Shown: positions 1 through 9,466 of the stretch, piece by piece
How the letters are laid out: each line of letters opens with the position of its first letter
Position numbering within the stretch: the stretch's first letter is position 1
Assembly (NCBI RefSeq): GCF_000422305.1
Contig: NZ_KE383816.1
Coordinates: forward strand, 748,785-812,784
Direction: 5' to 3'
Source of the DNA: Luteimonas mephitis DSM 12574
GTDB lineage: Bacteria; Pseudomonadota; Gammaproteobacteria; Xanthomonadales; Xanthomonadaceae
DNA length: 64,000 nucleotides
Notes under the pieces: model-generated
Databases searched by the model: none
Told to the model about the DNA's origin: nothing
What the model saw: only the letters and a program-made list of their open reading frames with translations
Position numbers and translations under genes: made by a program

Positions 1-514
1 AGCTGGTGGCCGGCGCGATGTGGCGCAGCGCGCGCACCACGTCGGCGCGGCTGCGGCTGGTGCGCGGCACGTACAGCAGGTCGCCCGCGCCCAGGCCCAG
101 GCCGCTGCGGTGGACCAGCAGGTCGCGCACGGTCATCTCGCGCGTGACCCACGGGTCATGCATGCGGAAATCGGGCAGGTGGTCGATGACCTTGTCGTCC
201 CAGCCCAGCTTGCCTTCGTCGACGAGGATGGCGATTGCCGCCGTGGTCACCGCCTTGCCGGTGGATCCGGTCGGGAAGATGGTGTCTGCGTCGACCCGTT
301 CCGGCGAACCGAGCTTGCGCACGCCGTAGCCCTTTGCGTGCACCACTTTTCCATCCTCGACGATGGCCACCGCGAAGCCCGGCGTGCCGTAGGCCTGCAT
401 CGCCGCTTCGACGCGTGCGTCCAGGCCTGGCGGCGGCGCGGCGAGCGCGCTCGTGGCGAGCAGCAACGTCGCGGCAGCGACAGACTGCAAGCATTTCGAG
501 ATGGAAAGCATCAT
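1..514 (-). CDS. Serine hydrolase, beta-lactamase/D-aminopeptidase fold (3' end outside window)
   Basis: Partial gene: the reading frame opens with tandem ATGs at 514 and 511 and runs off the left edge after about 171 residues. It has a Sec signal peptide (residues 1-25, ending near ALAAPP), then the start of a class C beta-lactamase-like domain. The SxxK nucleophile motif is in FPTGSTGKAVTT, and the strand-helix pattern GFAVAIVEDGKVVHAKGYG is typical of the family. Such periplasmic enzymes act on peptidoglycan-type peptides, D-peptides or esters. It is the last visible gene of the D-amino-acid cluster, 229 bp after the membrane carrier, with a large palindromic repeat between them, so co-transcription is uncertain. 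The substrate is inferred from neighbours only. Confidence 0.85.
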   Translation of the reverse strand, partial: MMLSISKCLQSVAAATLLLATSALAAPPPGLDARVEAAMQAYGTPGFAVAIVEDGKVVHAKGYGVRKLGSPERVDADTIFPTGSTGKAVTTAAIAILVDEGKLGWDDKVIDHLPDFRMHDPWVTREMTVRDLLVHRSGLGLGAGDLLYVPRTSRSRADVVRALRHIAPATS

Positions 515-545
515 GACCTCCTGGACAACTCCGCGTTATGGGCTT

Positions 546-680
546 CCTTCTCCCTCCGGGAGAAGGTGCCCGAAGGGCGGATGAGGGAAGGCACCATCAG
601 ATCGCCGGAAACCGTCGGTACTGATGACTCCTTCCCTCATCCGGCGCTACGCGCCACCTTCTCCCGGAAGGAGAAGGAAT
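546..680. repeat. Paired inverted repeat (xanthomonad intergenic palindrome)
   Basis: Two copies of one element lie in opposite orientation. Copy one (about 546-592) reads CTTCTCCCTCCGGGAGAAGG followed by a GGATGAGGGAAGG end. Copy two (about 630-680) is its approximate reverse complement. Each copy holds its own short hairpin, and together they form a long cruciform between two genes of the cluster. I see no gene in 515-743. Confidence 0.8.
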
Positions 681-743
681 CGCTGCAACCGGTACGTGGC
701 GAGCCCTGCGGCAAAGCCACGGTTTCACGGGAAAAGTACCTGC

Positions 744-1853
744 TTACGTCGCTGCAACACGATGCGGCCGGCGCCACAGCAGCCACACGCCCCAGGTCAT
801 CAGCGGCAGCACGTAAATCGCCAGGAACACCCAGGTCAGCGTGCCGTAACCTTTCGCGATCAGCTCGACCAGGCCCACGGCGCTGGCGGCGTATACCGCG
901 ACCAGCATCACGCCCACCGCGATTGCCGGGCGCAGCGCCTGCGGCATCGGCCGCCGTCGCTCCTCGTACGCTTTCGCCACCCGTTCGTTGATCGCGTGCA
1001 GCAGCGCCACCCCGGTGTCCACCAGGGTCAGCATCACCGCCAGCTGGAACGCCCACTCGAACCACGGCGCGTGCAGCTTCGCCAGCAGGAACGCCGACGG
1101 CAGGGCCTCGGCGCCGATCTCGTGGTACCAGCCCATCATCGCGATGTAGAACACCACGCCAGGCGCCATGCCCAGCGGCCCGGCGAGCGCGCCGGCGACC
1201 AGCGCCTCGCGGCGACGGCCGAGATGGCGGATGCAGAACAGCACCGCGGGAATCGTGGCGACGTTGTAGCCGGCATAGGTGACGCCGGCGGCGAACCACT
1301 CGCCGGTGACCGGCACCGACGCGAAGTTGGCTTCGATGCGGTCGCCGAAGGCGAGCACGCTCCACGCCACGAACACGAAGTAGACCAGGTACAGGTAGCC
1401 CACCGACACGGTCAGGAATTTCTCGATCACCGCGCTGTTGAAGACCAGCATCGCGCCTGTGGCGGCGATCATGCACAGCGAACCGGCCAGCCTCGGCAGC
1501 CCGAACAGGCTGTGGACGATCTCGCCCGCGGCCGCGCCCATGACCGCCAGGATCACGATCATCAGCAGGAAATAGCCGATCTCGAACACGAACCAGCCGC
1601 GGCCGAGCAGCAGCTTGAAGAACGAGCGGTAGTCGTAGGCGCGCGCGACCCGCGCCAGCTCGAAGCTGGCCATCAGCACCGCGCTCCACACCAGCATGCT
1701 CACCACCATGCCCAGCAGGCCGCCCCACGGCCCGGCGGGCAGGAAGAACTCGACCAGTTCGCGCCCGGTGGCGTAGCCGCCGGCGATCACCGCCGCCTGG
1801 AACACGAAGCCCGGCAACAGGTAGCGCTGGAACCACGTGGCGGGGCCGCTCAT
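744..1853 (-). CDS. YkvI-like multi-spanning membrane protein, putative carrier
   Basis: A 369-residue, very hydrophobic protein with about ten predicted membrane segments and no signal peptide. It opens with TWFQRYLLPGFVFQAAVIAG, the pattern I associate with the YkvI family of the APC-like transporter superfamily; the substrate is unknown. The ATG at 1853 overlaps the stop of the DUF1611 gene in an ATGA junction, which fixes the start and implies translational coupling. An ATG at 1862 is possible but less well placed. Placement between the DUF1611 gene and a serine hydrolase suggests uptake or export of a D-amino acid or its N-acyl derivative (inference). Confidence 0.75.
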   Translation of the reverse strand: MSGPATWFQRYLLPGFVFQAAVIAGGYATGRELVEFFLPAGPWGGLLGMVVSMLVWSAVLMASFELARVARAYDYRSFFKLLLGRGWFVFEIGYFLLMIVILAVMGAAAGEIVHSLFGLPRLAGSLCMIAATGAMLVFNSAVIEKFLTVSVGYLYLVYFVFVAWSVLAFGDRIEANFASVPVTGEWFAAGVTYAGYNVATIPAVLFCIRHLGRRREALVAGALAGPLGMAPGVVFYIAMMGWYHEIGAEALPSAFLLAKLHAPWFEWAFQLAVMLTLVDTGVALLHAINERVAKAYEERRRPMPQALRPAIAVGVMLVAVYAASAVGLVELIAKGYGTLTWVFLAIYVLPLMTWGVWLLWRRPHRVAAT

Positions 1854-2890
1854 GCCAGGCATGCCTCCACCAGCCGGTCCAGCGCCGCGCCATCGCGCAT
1901 CGGGTCGGCGACGGCACAGCCCAGCCGCTCGCCCTCGGCGGCGATCACGCGCGCGGCCTCGTCCGGTGCCAGCGTCGCGGTGTTGAGGCTGACGCCGGCG
2001 CAGCGGATCGCCGGGTTGGTGCGCCGCCCCAGGCGCAGCGCCAGCTCGATGGTGTCCTCGACGCCGGGCAGCGGATAGTCGGGATAGCCCAGCACGTGCG
2101 CGCGACCGTGCTCGTGGCAGACGACGATGACGTCGGGCTGGCTGCCATGCAGCAGCGCCAGCGACACGCCGGCATAGGCGGGGTGGAGCAGCGAGCCCTG
2201 CCCTTCGACGACATCCCAGTGGCGTGCGTCGGCATCGGGGGACAGCGATTCCGCGGCACCGGCGGCGAAATCGCTGACCACGGCATCCATCGGGATGCCG
2301 CGCCCGGCGATCAGGATGCCGGTCTGGCCGGTGGCGCGGAAATCGACGTCGATGCCGCGCCGCGCGAATGCGCGCGACAGCACCAGCGCGGTGTACTTCT
2401 TGCCGATCGCGCAATCCGTCCCGAGCGTCAGCAGTCGCTTGCCGCTGCGCTTGCGGCCGCTGGCCATCGGCAGGTCGCGCGGCGGCTCGCGCACGTCGAT
2501 CAGCCGCCTGCCCAGCCGCGCCGCCGCCTCGCGCAACACCGCGATCCCACCCAGCCTCGCATGCATGCCGCCCACCAGGTCCAGCCCGGCCTCCAGCGCC
2601 TGCAGCAGCGACGGCAGCCAGCTGTCGGGAATCCGCCCGCCCGGATTGGCGACGCCGATCACCAGCGAGCCGGCGCCGGCACTGCGTGCCTGCGCCGGCG
2701 TCAGCGACGGCAGCCCGACGCTCACCTTGCCGTCCGCACAGGCGAACTCGCCGATGCAGCGCTCGCGCGCCCAGTCGCGCAGGCCGAACGCGGTCTTCGC
2801 GTACGCCGGCTCGACGATGTCGCCCAGGAACAGCAGGTAGGGCTGCGGGAGGACGTCGGGTTCGCGCGGCGGTGGATCGGCACTGGGCAT
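1850..2890 (-). CDS. DUF1611 family protein, DgcN-like D-glutamate N-acetyltransferase
   Basis: A 346-residue protein with both DUF1611 domains: an N-terminal Rossmann-like half (residues about 17-140) and a C-terminal P-loop-like half with TLGTDCAIGKKYTALVL near residue 165. Members of this family were shown to be DgcN, which N-acetylates D-glutamate; DgcA then racemises the product to the L form for deacetylation. A DgcA-like enolase-superfamily gene lies in the same cluster at 8398-9399, supporting that role. The start at 2890 follows the TonB-receptor stop by 32 bp. The exact acceptor amino acid is not provable from sequence. Confidence 0.8.
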   Translation of the reverse strand: MPSADPPPREPDVLPQPYLLFLGDIVEPAYAKTAFGLRDWARERCIGEFACADGKVSVGLPSLTPAQARSAGAGSLVIGVANPGGRIPDSWLPSLLQALEAGLDLVGGMHARLGGIAVLREAAARLGRRLIDVREPPRDLPMASGRKRSGKRLLTLGTDCAIGKKYTALVLSRAFARRGIDVDFRATGQTGILIAGRGIPMDAVVSDFAAGAAESLSPDADARHWDVVEGQGSLLHPAYAGVSLALLHGSQPDVIVVCHEHGRAHVLGYPDYPLPGVEDTIELALRLGRRTNPAIRCAGVSLNTATLAPDEAARVIAAEGERLGCAVADPMRDGAALDRLVEACLA

Positions 2891-2922
2891 GCGGCGGTTC
2901 GTCCTTGGGGCTGCGGGACGGA

Positions 2923-5259
2923 TCAGAAGCGGTAGTCGAACTCGAGGCCGAAGGTGCGCGGCTGGATCGGCACCGCGGCGTTGTGCACGGTGGCGCCGGT
3001 CAGTGCGCTGGCAGCCGGGGTAACCGAAGACCAGGCGCGTTCGTCGGTCACATTGTTGGCGTAGGCGCGCAGCGACCAGCCGCCCTTGCCGATCCCTGCG
3101 TACACGTCGAGCGCGCGATACGAATCGAGCTTCACCGGCGGGGTGATCTGCTCGTCCAGGATGGTCGACGGGTCCCCCGGCGCGGTGATGCGCTGGCGTT
3201 CGGTGGTGTCGTTGACGCGGTCGCCGACCCAGCGCAGCGCGGCGCCGACCTGGCCCTGCGTGCCGCCGGCCAGGTCGAACTGGTATTCCGCGGTCGCCGA
3301 CCATGCCAGCTTCGGGATGTAGGGCATGCGGTCGCCGGCCAGGCCGGTGTTGAGGACCACGTCGAAGCCCGGCTGCGGGATCACGCTCGCGGCGAAGTCG
3401 TTCTTCACCTTGCCCTTGGTGTACGCGGCGTTGAGGCCCAGCTGCAGGCGGTCGACCGGGCGGAACAGCGCGGCCAGCTCCAGGCCCTCGCTGGTCGCCT
3501 CGCCGCCGTTGACCAGCCCGCCGATGCCGTTGAACTGCGCCGCCACCTGGATGTCGTCCCAGTCGATGCGGAACGCGGCCAGGTCCAGCTGCACGCGGCG
3601 GTCGGCGAACTGCGACTTCAGCCCGACCTCGTAGCTCGACAGCATCGACGAATCCACGCTCGACGGCATGCCGGGCAGCGCCACGTTCGGCCCGCCGGGC
3701 TGATAGCCGGTGGCGGCGCGCGCGTAGACCATCACGTCGTCGCTGACCTGGAACTGCGGACTCAGGCTCCAGGTGAACACGTCCTCGTCGGACTCGCCGG
3801 GCACGTCGCCGAGCGGCACCAGCACGCCGCTCGGCACGTTCTGGCTGAACCACTGGTCGTTGCGCGCCTGGCGCACGCCGGCATCGATCTTGAAGCGGTC
3901 ACCAATGCGCCAGGAGCCGTTGGCGAACAGCGCCGTCTCCTTGTAGTCGCTGGGCAGCTCGACCACCGCCAGCACGCCGAACATGTCGTCCAGCGGCGCC
4001 GGCAGCGCCGAGCCGTCGCCCTGCAGCAGGCGCACGTACTGCCGCTGCATCGCGTCCTCGCGGGTATGGAACACGCCGACCTGCCACTCGAAGCGGCCGC
4101 CGCTCTTGGAGCTGAGGCGGAATTCCTGCGTCCACTTGTCCAGGTCGAGGGTGTAGCGGATGCTCGACTGCCCGGGTTCCGGAAGGCCGAGCTGCAGGTT
4201 GGCGAACTCGCCGAACTGGATCGACGAATCGAGCTGGTACATGGTCCGGGTATCGGACCACCCCGTCGCGGAGACGAAGTCGGCCCAGCCCAGGTCCCAG
4301 TCCAGGGTCAGCGAATACAGGTCGAGGTCCTTGGTGAACGGCTGCGGCTGCCACACCTGGCCGGTCAGGTCGCCGAACATCGCGGCACCGGTCACGGGGT
4401 CGAGCGCCACGCTGGCGCTGTTGTCGCTGTCGATGGTCTGGCGCAGTGCCGAGAGCTTCAGGTCGAAGGCGTCGCCATCCCATGCCAGCGCCGCGCGCGC
4501 GCCGGTCTGGCTGCCGCCGTTGATGTCCTTGCGGCCGTCGACGATGTTGTCGGTGTAGCCGGGCAGCTCGTTGCGCGCGTAGCTCACCCGCAGGCCGAGC
4601 CGGTCTTCCTGCAGCGGCAGGCTCGCGCCGAAGCGGACGTTCCAGCCCTGGTCGCCGTCGGACACCGAGGACAGCCCCGCACCGAACCGGACTTCGCGCG
4701 AGAGCAGGTCCGGCTCGCGGGTCACGTACTTGAGCAGGCCGCCGATCGCGCCGGCGCCGTACAGCGTGCCCTGCGGCCCGCGCAGCACCTCGATGCGGCT
4801 GATGTCGTAGGGCAGCAGGTCGAGATTGAAGATGTTCGCGGCCTGATAGACGCCGCTCGAGCCCACCGGCACCTCGTCGATGTAGGTGGCCACGGTGGCG
4901 CCGGACGACATCGCGGCGATGCCGCGGATCGAGACCGCGGTCATGCCCGGCGCACCGGCGTCCCGCACCTGCAGGCCGGGGACGAGGTCGGCGTAGTCGG
5001 TGAGCGAGTTCGCGCCCATGTTCTCCAGCTGCTGCTCGCCGATCACGCTGATCGCCGCCGCCACTTCGCGCACGTTCTCCACGCGCTTGTTGGCAGTCAC
5101 GATCACGCGGTCCAGCTCGGTGGCGTCGGCCGTCGCGGGCCGGCCCGGATCCGCGTCCTGGGCGAGCGCGGCGCCGGTGGCCGTGAATGCCATGGCGGCA
5201 AGGATGGCGAGCGCCAGCCGTGAGCGGCGGGAACATCCGGTGGTCGTGGATGCGGTCAT
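2923..5259 (-). CDS. TonB-dependent outer-membrane receptor
   Basis: A 778-residue receptor starting at the ATG at 5259, with GGAGA a few bases upstream; a longer frame to 5295 lacks a ribosome site. It has a signal peptide (cleavage near ALAQDAD), a plug domain beginning about residue 55 (NKRVENVREVAAAISVIG) with VLRGPQGTLYGAGAIGGLLK near residue 160, and a beta-barrel ending in FGLEFDYRF, the aromatic C-terminus of outer-membrane proteins. It resembles the iron/vitamin-annotated class, but its place at the head of a D-peptide operon suggests uptake of a peptide or acyl-amino acid (inference). It has its own promoter at 5345-5372. Confidence 0.93.
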   Translation of the reverse strand: MTASTTTGCSRRSRLALAILAAMAFTATGAALAQDADPGRPATADATELDRVIVTANKRVENVREVAAAISVIGEQQLENMGANSLTDYADLVPGLQVRDAGAPGMTAVSIRGIAAMSSGATVATYIDEVPVGSSGVYQAANIFNLDLLPYDISRIEVLRGPQGTLYGAGAIGGLLKYVTREPDLLSREVRFGAGLSSVSDGDQGWNVRFGASLPLQEDRLGLRVSYARNELPGYTDNIVDGRKDINGGSQTGARAALAWDGDAFDLKLSALRQTIDSDNSASVALDPVTGAAMFGDLTGQVWQPQPFTKDLDLYSLTLDWDLGWADFVSATGWSDTRTMYQLDSSIQFGEFANLQLGLPEPGQSSIRYTLDLDKWTQEFRLSSKSGGRFEWQVGVFHTREDAMQRQYVRLLQGDGSALPAPLDDMFGVLAVVELPSDYKETALFANGSWRIGDRFKIDAGVRQARNDQWFSQNVPSGVLVPLGDVPGESDEDVFTWSLSPQFQVSDDVMVYARAATGYQPGGPNVALPGMPSSVDSSMLSSYEVGLKSQFADRRVQLDLAAFRIDWDDIQVAAQFNGIGGLVNGGEATSEGLELAALFRPVDRLQLGLNAAYTKGKVKNDFAASVIPQPGFDVVLNTGLAGDRMPYIPKLAWSATAEYQFDLAGGTQGQVGAALRWVGDRVNDTTERQRITAPGDPSTILDEQITPPVKLDSYRALDVYAGIGKGGWSLRAYANNVTDERAWSSVTPAASALTGATVHNAAVPIQPRTFGLEFDYRF

Positions 5260-5344
5260 GGTCGTTCTCCCCGGGGTCGTTGCTTGGAAGTGCACATGGG
5301 CGGGCGACCGCCCGGCGGCGCCCGATGCTCGATCCTGATTGGGG

Positions 5345-5372
5345 ATGATGATCCCAATCAGAGAATTGTCAA
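5345..5372 (-). promoter_or_regulatory. Promoter/operator shared with the site at 11558-11586
   Basis: On the minus strand a perfect -35 TTGACA (5372-5367) is followed after 16 bp by CATCAT (5350-5345) as -10, giving a leader of roughly 80 bases to the TonB receptor. The run TTGACAATTCTCTGAT is identical at 11571-11586, and GGAT recurs two bases later. An imperfect palindrome GATTGGGGAT/ATCCCAATC spans 5337-5359. Likely the target of the XRE-cupin regulator encoded at 11695 (inference). Confidence 0.65.
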
Positions 5373-5385
5373 TACAAGCGGAAAA

Positions 5386-7113
5386 TCATTTGTTTCCCTC
5401 GGCGCCGCCGGCCGCGCGGTCGCCGCGCCAGCCCGGCCCGCGCACCACGCGGCCCGGCGTCGCGCCGGTGTGTTCGCCGTCGCGCAGCACCTGTACGCCG
5501 TTGACGAACACATCGTCGACACCGGTGGCGTACTGCTGCGGCGCAGCATAGGTGGCGTGGTCGGCGATCGTGGCCGGATCGAAGACCACGATGTCGGCGA
5601 AGCAGCCGGGACGCAGGCAGCCGCGGTCGGCCAACTTCCAGTTCGTGGCCGGCAGCCCGGTCAGGCGGTGGACGCCTTCTTCCAGCGGCATCAGCCTGCG
5701 GTCGCGCACGTAGTGCCCGAGGAAGCGGGCGACGTTGCCGTAGGCGCGCGGGTGGGTGCTGGTCGCCAGGAACACGCCCTCGGGCGCGGACGACTCCGCG
5801 TCCGAGCCCAGGCTCACCCACGGCTGCCGCAGGCCGAGTTCGACGTTGTCCTCGCTCATCAGGAAGTACGCCGCGCCGACGCGGGAATCGTCCTCGACGA
5901 TCAGGTCGAGCACGGTCTCCTCGGGCGAGGTGCCGCGTTCGCGCGCCACCTCCGCCAGCGTGCGGCCGGTCAGCGGCTTCAGCGCCGGGTTCCTGAAGTC
6001 GATCAGGAGCAGGCGCGCGTCGGAGCCGGTGAGCAGGCGCAGGTTTTCCCACTCGACGTCCGGGTCGCGCATTTCCGCCAGCACGCGTGCGCGGACCGCG
6101 GCGTCCTTCAGCCGCGCGACCATCGCCTCGTGCCCGCCCGCCTGCACCCACGGCGGCAGCGCGGCGCTGAGCCCTGTGGCCCCGGCGGTGTAGGCGTACA
6201 TGTTGGCGCCGACCTGGAGCCCTTCGGCGCGCGCGGCATCGATCCTGGCGATGGCCTGCGCCATCTTCGGCCAGTTCTTCTCGCCCGCGGCCTTCAGGTG
6301 GTAGGCCTCGGCGCGCTGGCCGGTGGCGCGCGCGATGGCGATGGTGTCGTCGAGCGCCTCGAGGAAGCGGTCGGCCTCGCTGCGCATGTGCGCGACGTAG
6401 CCGCCGCCGGACTCGGCCGCCGCCTGCGCCAACGCCTCCAGTTCCGGCGTTTCGGCGAACGTGGCCGGCGGGTAGATCAGCGAGCCGCCGACGCCGAGCG
6501 CGCCCTCGGCCATCGCCGCGCGCACGAGGTCCTGCATGCGCGCCAGCTGCTCCGGGGTGGGATCGACGTCGTCTTCGCCCAGCTCGTGGATGCGCACCGT
6601 GGTCGCACCGACGAACGAGGCGACGTTGGGCGTGATGCCGCGGATTTCGAGGGACTGGAGGTACTCGCCGAGCGTGGTCCATTCGATCGGGTAGCGGATG
6701 TCGCCCTGCTGCTTGAGCGCGTCGGCTTTCATCCGCTCGTTGAGCGGCCCCATCGACCAGCCTTCGCCGAAGATCTCCAGGGTCACGCCCTGCCGGGTGT
6801 CGCTCATCCCGCGCCCGTCGGCGATCAGCGAGTCGACCGCCCAGCTCAGCACGTTGATGAAGCCCGGCGCCACCGCGCGGCCCTGCGCATCCACCACCCG
6901 GGCGGCAGACGCCTCGCTGCCCGCGGGCAGCAGCGCCGCGATGCGGTCGCCGCGCACGGCCACGTCGACGCGCTGCGGCGCGGCGCCGCTGCCGTCGTAG
7001 ACGATGCCGTTGCGCACCAGCAGGTCGTAGCGCTGCGATGGCGCGTCGGCGACCGGCGTGGTGCTGCAGGCGGCCAGGGCCAGCGTAAGCAGGGCGAGCG
7101 TCAGGCGCGGCAT
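5386..7113 (-). CDS. D-aminoacylase-like amidohydrolase (N-acyl-D-amino-acid deacylase family), lipoprotein
   Basis: A 575-residue protein starting at 7113 behind AAAGGAG. A lipobox LALAACST predicts a lipid-anchored periplasmic or outer-membrane protein. The fold is the D-aminoacylase/urease-like TIM barrel (RNGIVYDGSG at about 34, then PGFIN, GSD near the last strand, and the C-terminal FDPATIADHATY). Oddly, the HxH metal motif expected after PGFID is replaced by NVLSW, and the usual GNCG motif reads GEGWS. The strand-5 histidine (AYHLK) and strand-8 Asp (GSDAE) remain. It therefore belongs to a divergent subgroup and its metal site is uncertain. It is the last gene of the unit starting at 11479. 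Confidence 0.8.
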   Translation of the reverse strand: MPRLTLALLTLALAACSTTPVADAPSQRYDLLVRNGIVYDGSGAAPQRVDVAVRGDRIAALLPAGSEASAARVVDAQGRAVAPGFINVLSWAVDSLIADGRGMSDTRQGVTLEIFGEGWSMGPLNERMKADALKQQGDIRYPIEWTTLGEYLQSLEIRGITPNVASFVGATTVRIHELGEDDVDPTPEQLARMQDLVRAAMAEGALGVGGSLIYPPATFAETPELEALAQAAAESGGGYVAHMRSEADRFLEALDDTIAIARATGQRAEAYHLKAAGEKNWPKMAQAIARIDAARAEGLQVGANMYAYTAGATGLSAALPPWVQAGGHEAMVARLKDAAVRARVLAEMRDPDVEWENLRLLTGSDARLLLIDFRNPALKPLTGRTLAEVARERGTSPEETVLDLIVEDDSRVGAAYFLMSEDNVELGLRQPWVSLGSDAESSAPEGVFLATSTHPRAYGNVARFLGHYVRDRRLMPLEEGVHRLTGLPATNWKLADRGCLRPGCFADIVVFDPATIADHATYAAPQQYATGVDDVFVNGVQVLRDGEHTGATPGRVVRGPGWRGDRAAGGAEGNK

Positions 7114-7138
7114 GGAACGACTCCTTTGCGCGGTGGGT

Positions 7139-8401
7139 TCATGGCAATGCGCGGATCGGGCGGTCGAGCCGCCACAGCAGCGCCGCGGCGGCCACCGCGA
7201 GCGCCGCCAGCAGCAGGAAGAAGGCCGGATGGCCCGCCTTCGACCACAGCGTGCCGACCAGGCCGGCCAGCAAACTGCCGCTGAAGATCGCGAGGAACCA
7301 CGACGCGACCGTGGTCGCGCCCAGGCGCGGCGGCGCGAGCTTGGCGAACAGGCCCAGGCCGGTGGGCAGGATGTACAGCTCGCCGAAGGTCAGGATCACG
7401 AAGAACACCACCAGCCACGCCCAGTCCACGCGCGCCCCGCCGGACACGGCGGTGACGGCGGCCAGCAGCACGTACGCCGCCGCGACCACCAGCGCGCCGA
7501 TCGCCATGCGCATCGCCGGCGAGCTCTCGCGTCCGGCATCGGCGCGCCGCCGCCACAGCATCAGCAGCAGCGGGGTCATCGAGATCACCAGCAGCGGGTT
7601 GAGCGACTGGAACCAGGTCATCGGGATCGTGAAGCCCAGCCACGTGCGGTCGACGCCGGTATCGATCCACAGCGGCAGGGTATTGCCGATCTGCTCGTAG
7701 GCGCCGCGGAAGATCGTCGCCGCGATGCCGACGCCGAGCAGCAGCCACCAGACCCTGCGATTCCCGCGGCGCGCGTCCCGCGCGGCGGCGACCGGCTGCA
7801 CGAAGCGCGGCGGCTCCGGCGGCAGGTAGCGGCGGCCGGCGAGGTAGATCACCAGCCCGAGGAACATGCCCACGCCCGCCGCGCCGAATCCGTAGTGCCA
7901 GCCGTAGAGCTCGCCGAGCGTGCCGCAGACCAGCGGTGCGAGCAGGCCGCCGACGTTCAGGCCCACGTAGTAGACGTTGTAGGCGCGTCCGCGGCGCGGA
8001 TCGTCGGCGGCGTAGAGGTCGTTGATCTGGCTCGGCAGGCTCGGCAGGAACAGGCCGTTGCCCAGCGCGATCGTCGCCAGCGCGACGTAGAACATCGGCT
8101 CGAACGCCATCACGAAATGGCCGATGGCCATGATGCTGCCGCCGATCACCACCGCGTTGCGCTTGCCCAGCCAGCGGTCGGCGATCGCGCCGCCGAGGAT
8201 CGGCGTGAAGTACGCCATCGCGGTGTAGGTGCCGTAGATGAAGGACGCCTTGTCCTGCGCGAACAGCAACTGCTTGGTCATGTAATAGACCAGCAGCGTG
8301 CGCATGCCGTAGTAGGAGAACAGCTCCCACATCTGGGTCAGGAACAGGATCGTCAGCCCGCGCGGCTGGCCGAACCAGGTCTTGTCGGCCACCGCGCTCA
8401 C
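7139..8401 (-). CDS. POT/PTR-like MFS peptide transporter
   Basis: A 420-residue carrier with about 12 membrane segments. The N-terminus carries a proton-dependent oligopeptide transporter signature: FLTQMWELFSYYGMRTLLVYY near residue 20 (ExFSYYG) and YGTYTAMAYFTPILGGAIAD in the next helices. The start is a GTG at 8401 overlapping the TGA of the epimerase gene (GTGA), so the two are probably translationally coupled. Likely role: inner-membrane import of di- or tripeptides that the neighbouring hydrolases and epimerase then process. Substrate specificity is inferred. Confidence 0.85.
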   Translation of the reverse strand: MSAVADKTWFGQPRGLTILFLTQMWELFSYYGMRTLLVYYMTKQLLFAQDKASFIYGTYTAMAYFTPILGGAIADRWLGKRNAVVIGGSIMAIGHFVMAFEPMFYVALATIALGNGLFLPSLPSQINDLYAADDPRRGRAYNVYYVGLNVGGLLAPLVCGTLGELYGWHYGFGAAGVGMFLGLVIYLAGRRYLPPEPPRFVQPVAAARDARRGNRRVWWLLLGVGIAATIFRGAYEQIGNTLPLWIDTGVDRTWLGFTIPMTWFQSLNPLLVISMTPLLLMLWRRRADAGRESSPAMRMAIGALVVAAAYVLLAAVTAVSGGARVDWAWLVVFFVILTFGELYILPTGLGLFAKLAPPRLGATTVASWFLAIFSGSLLAGLVGTLWSKAGHPAFFLLLAALAVAAAALLWRLDRPIRALP

Positions 8402-9399
8402 GCGGCTGCCTTGGCGCCCCAGACCTCGTCGCCGCAGAAGATATAGCCATCCTCGTAGCGCACCGAAGGCGTGCGGTCGGCGGCCAGGAAGATCGGGCCG
8501 TCGAGGTCGACCACGTCGCAGAACTGCCCGAGCACGAAGGCCGGCGCCGCCGCCAGGCTGGTGCCGCACATGTTGCCGACCATCACCTGCTTGCCAAGTT
8601 CGCGCGCGCGCCGTGCCATCAGCAGGCCTTCGGTCAGGCCGCCGCACTTGTCGAGCTTGATGTTGATGACGTCGAAGCGATGGTGGCGCGCCTCGAGTTC
8701 GGCCAGGTCGAGGATGCTTTCGTCGGCGGCGAAGGGCAGCACGCGTTCGATGCCGTCCAGTTCGTCTTCGCGGCCGCGCGCGCAGGGTTGTTCGAGCAGC
8801 GAGACGCGCGCTTCGAGCAGCGCCGGCAGCAATGCGGGGAGCGTGGCCGCGCCATGGCCCTGGTTGGCATCGACGCCGATCCACGGTTCCGGGCAACGCG
8901 CGCGCACCGCGCGCACGCGCGCGGCATCCAGCGCCGGATCGCCGGTGAGTTTCAGCTTGAGTGCGCGCGCCTGGGCAAAGGCCGCGGCGTGGTCGGCCAT
9001 CACGCCCGGATCGTCGGCACCGACCGTGAACGTGGTCAGCAGCGGGCGCACGGCGTCGAGGCCGGCGAGCTTCCAGACCGGCACGCCGGCGCGCTGCGCC
9101 TCGAGCTCCCACAGCGCGCAGTCGAGCGCGTTGCGCGCACCGCCGGCGGGCAGCAGCGTGCGCAGCGTTTCGCGGTCGAGGCCGGCCTCGATCCGCGGCC
9201 GCAGCGCCTCGAGCGTGGCGAGCATCGCGTCGGGATGGTCGTCGTTGTAGTAGACCCCGGCGGCCTCGCCGCGCCCGGTGCAGGCGCCGTCGCGCAGCGT
9301 CACCACGGTCGCCGGCATCGCCTCGAAGACGTGCCCGGCGATGCGGAACGGCGCCGCCAGCGGCAGGGGTTCGTTGTGCAACTCGAGTTCGACCGGCAC
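8398..9399 (-). CDS. Enolase-superfamily dipeptide epimerase / N-acyl-amino-acid racemase (DgcA-like)
   Basis: A 333-residue member of the muconate-lactonising subgroup. Visible active-site elements are KLKLTG near residue 150 (KxK base), VDANQ near 174, LEQP, ADES (the three carboxylate metal ligands) and the second-side lysine in NIKLDKCGG near 247. Family members are L-Ala-D/L-Glu epimerases acting on muropeptide-derived dipeptides, or DgcA racemising N-acetyl-D-glutamate. Both fit here: a DUF1611 (DgcN-like) gene lies downstream on the same strand and a POT carrier directly follows. I cannot decide between the two substrates. Confidence 0.85.
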   Translation of the reverse strand: MPVELELHNEPLPLAAPFRIAGHVFEAMPATVVTLRDGACTGRGEAAGVYYNDDHPDAMLATLEALRPRIEAGLDRETLRTLLPAGGARNALDCALWELEAQRAGVPVWKLAGLDAVRPLLTTFTVGADDPGVMADHAAAFAQARALKLKLTGDPALDAARVRAVRARCPEPWIGVDANQGHGAATLPALLPALLEARVSLLEQPCARGREDELDGIERVLPFAADESILDLAELEARHHRFDVINIKLDKCGGLTEGLLMARRARELGKQVMVGNMCGTSLAAAPAFVLGQFCDVVDLDGPIFLAADRTPSVRYEDGYIFCGDEVWGAKAAA

Positions 9400-9466
9400 G
9401 GTTTACGCGCTCCTGGATGGCGTGCGGTTGAGCGGCCGGCTGCGCTCGCAGCCGGCCGTGCATCGA

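Noticed and set aside
2368..5223. A 951-residue plus-strand open frame
   Set aside because: It is antisense to the TonB receptor; His/Arg/Ala-rich composition without domains, a GC-rich shadow frame.
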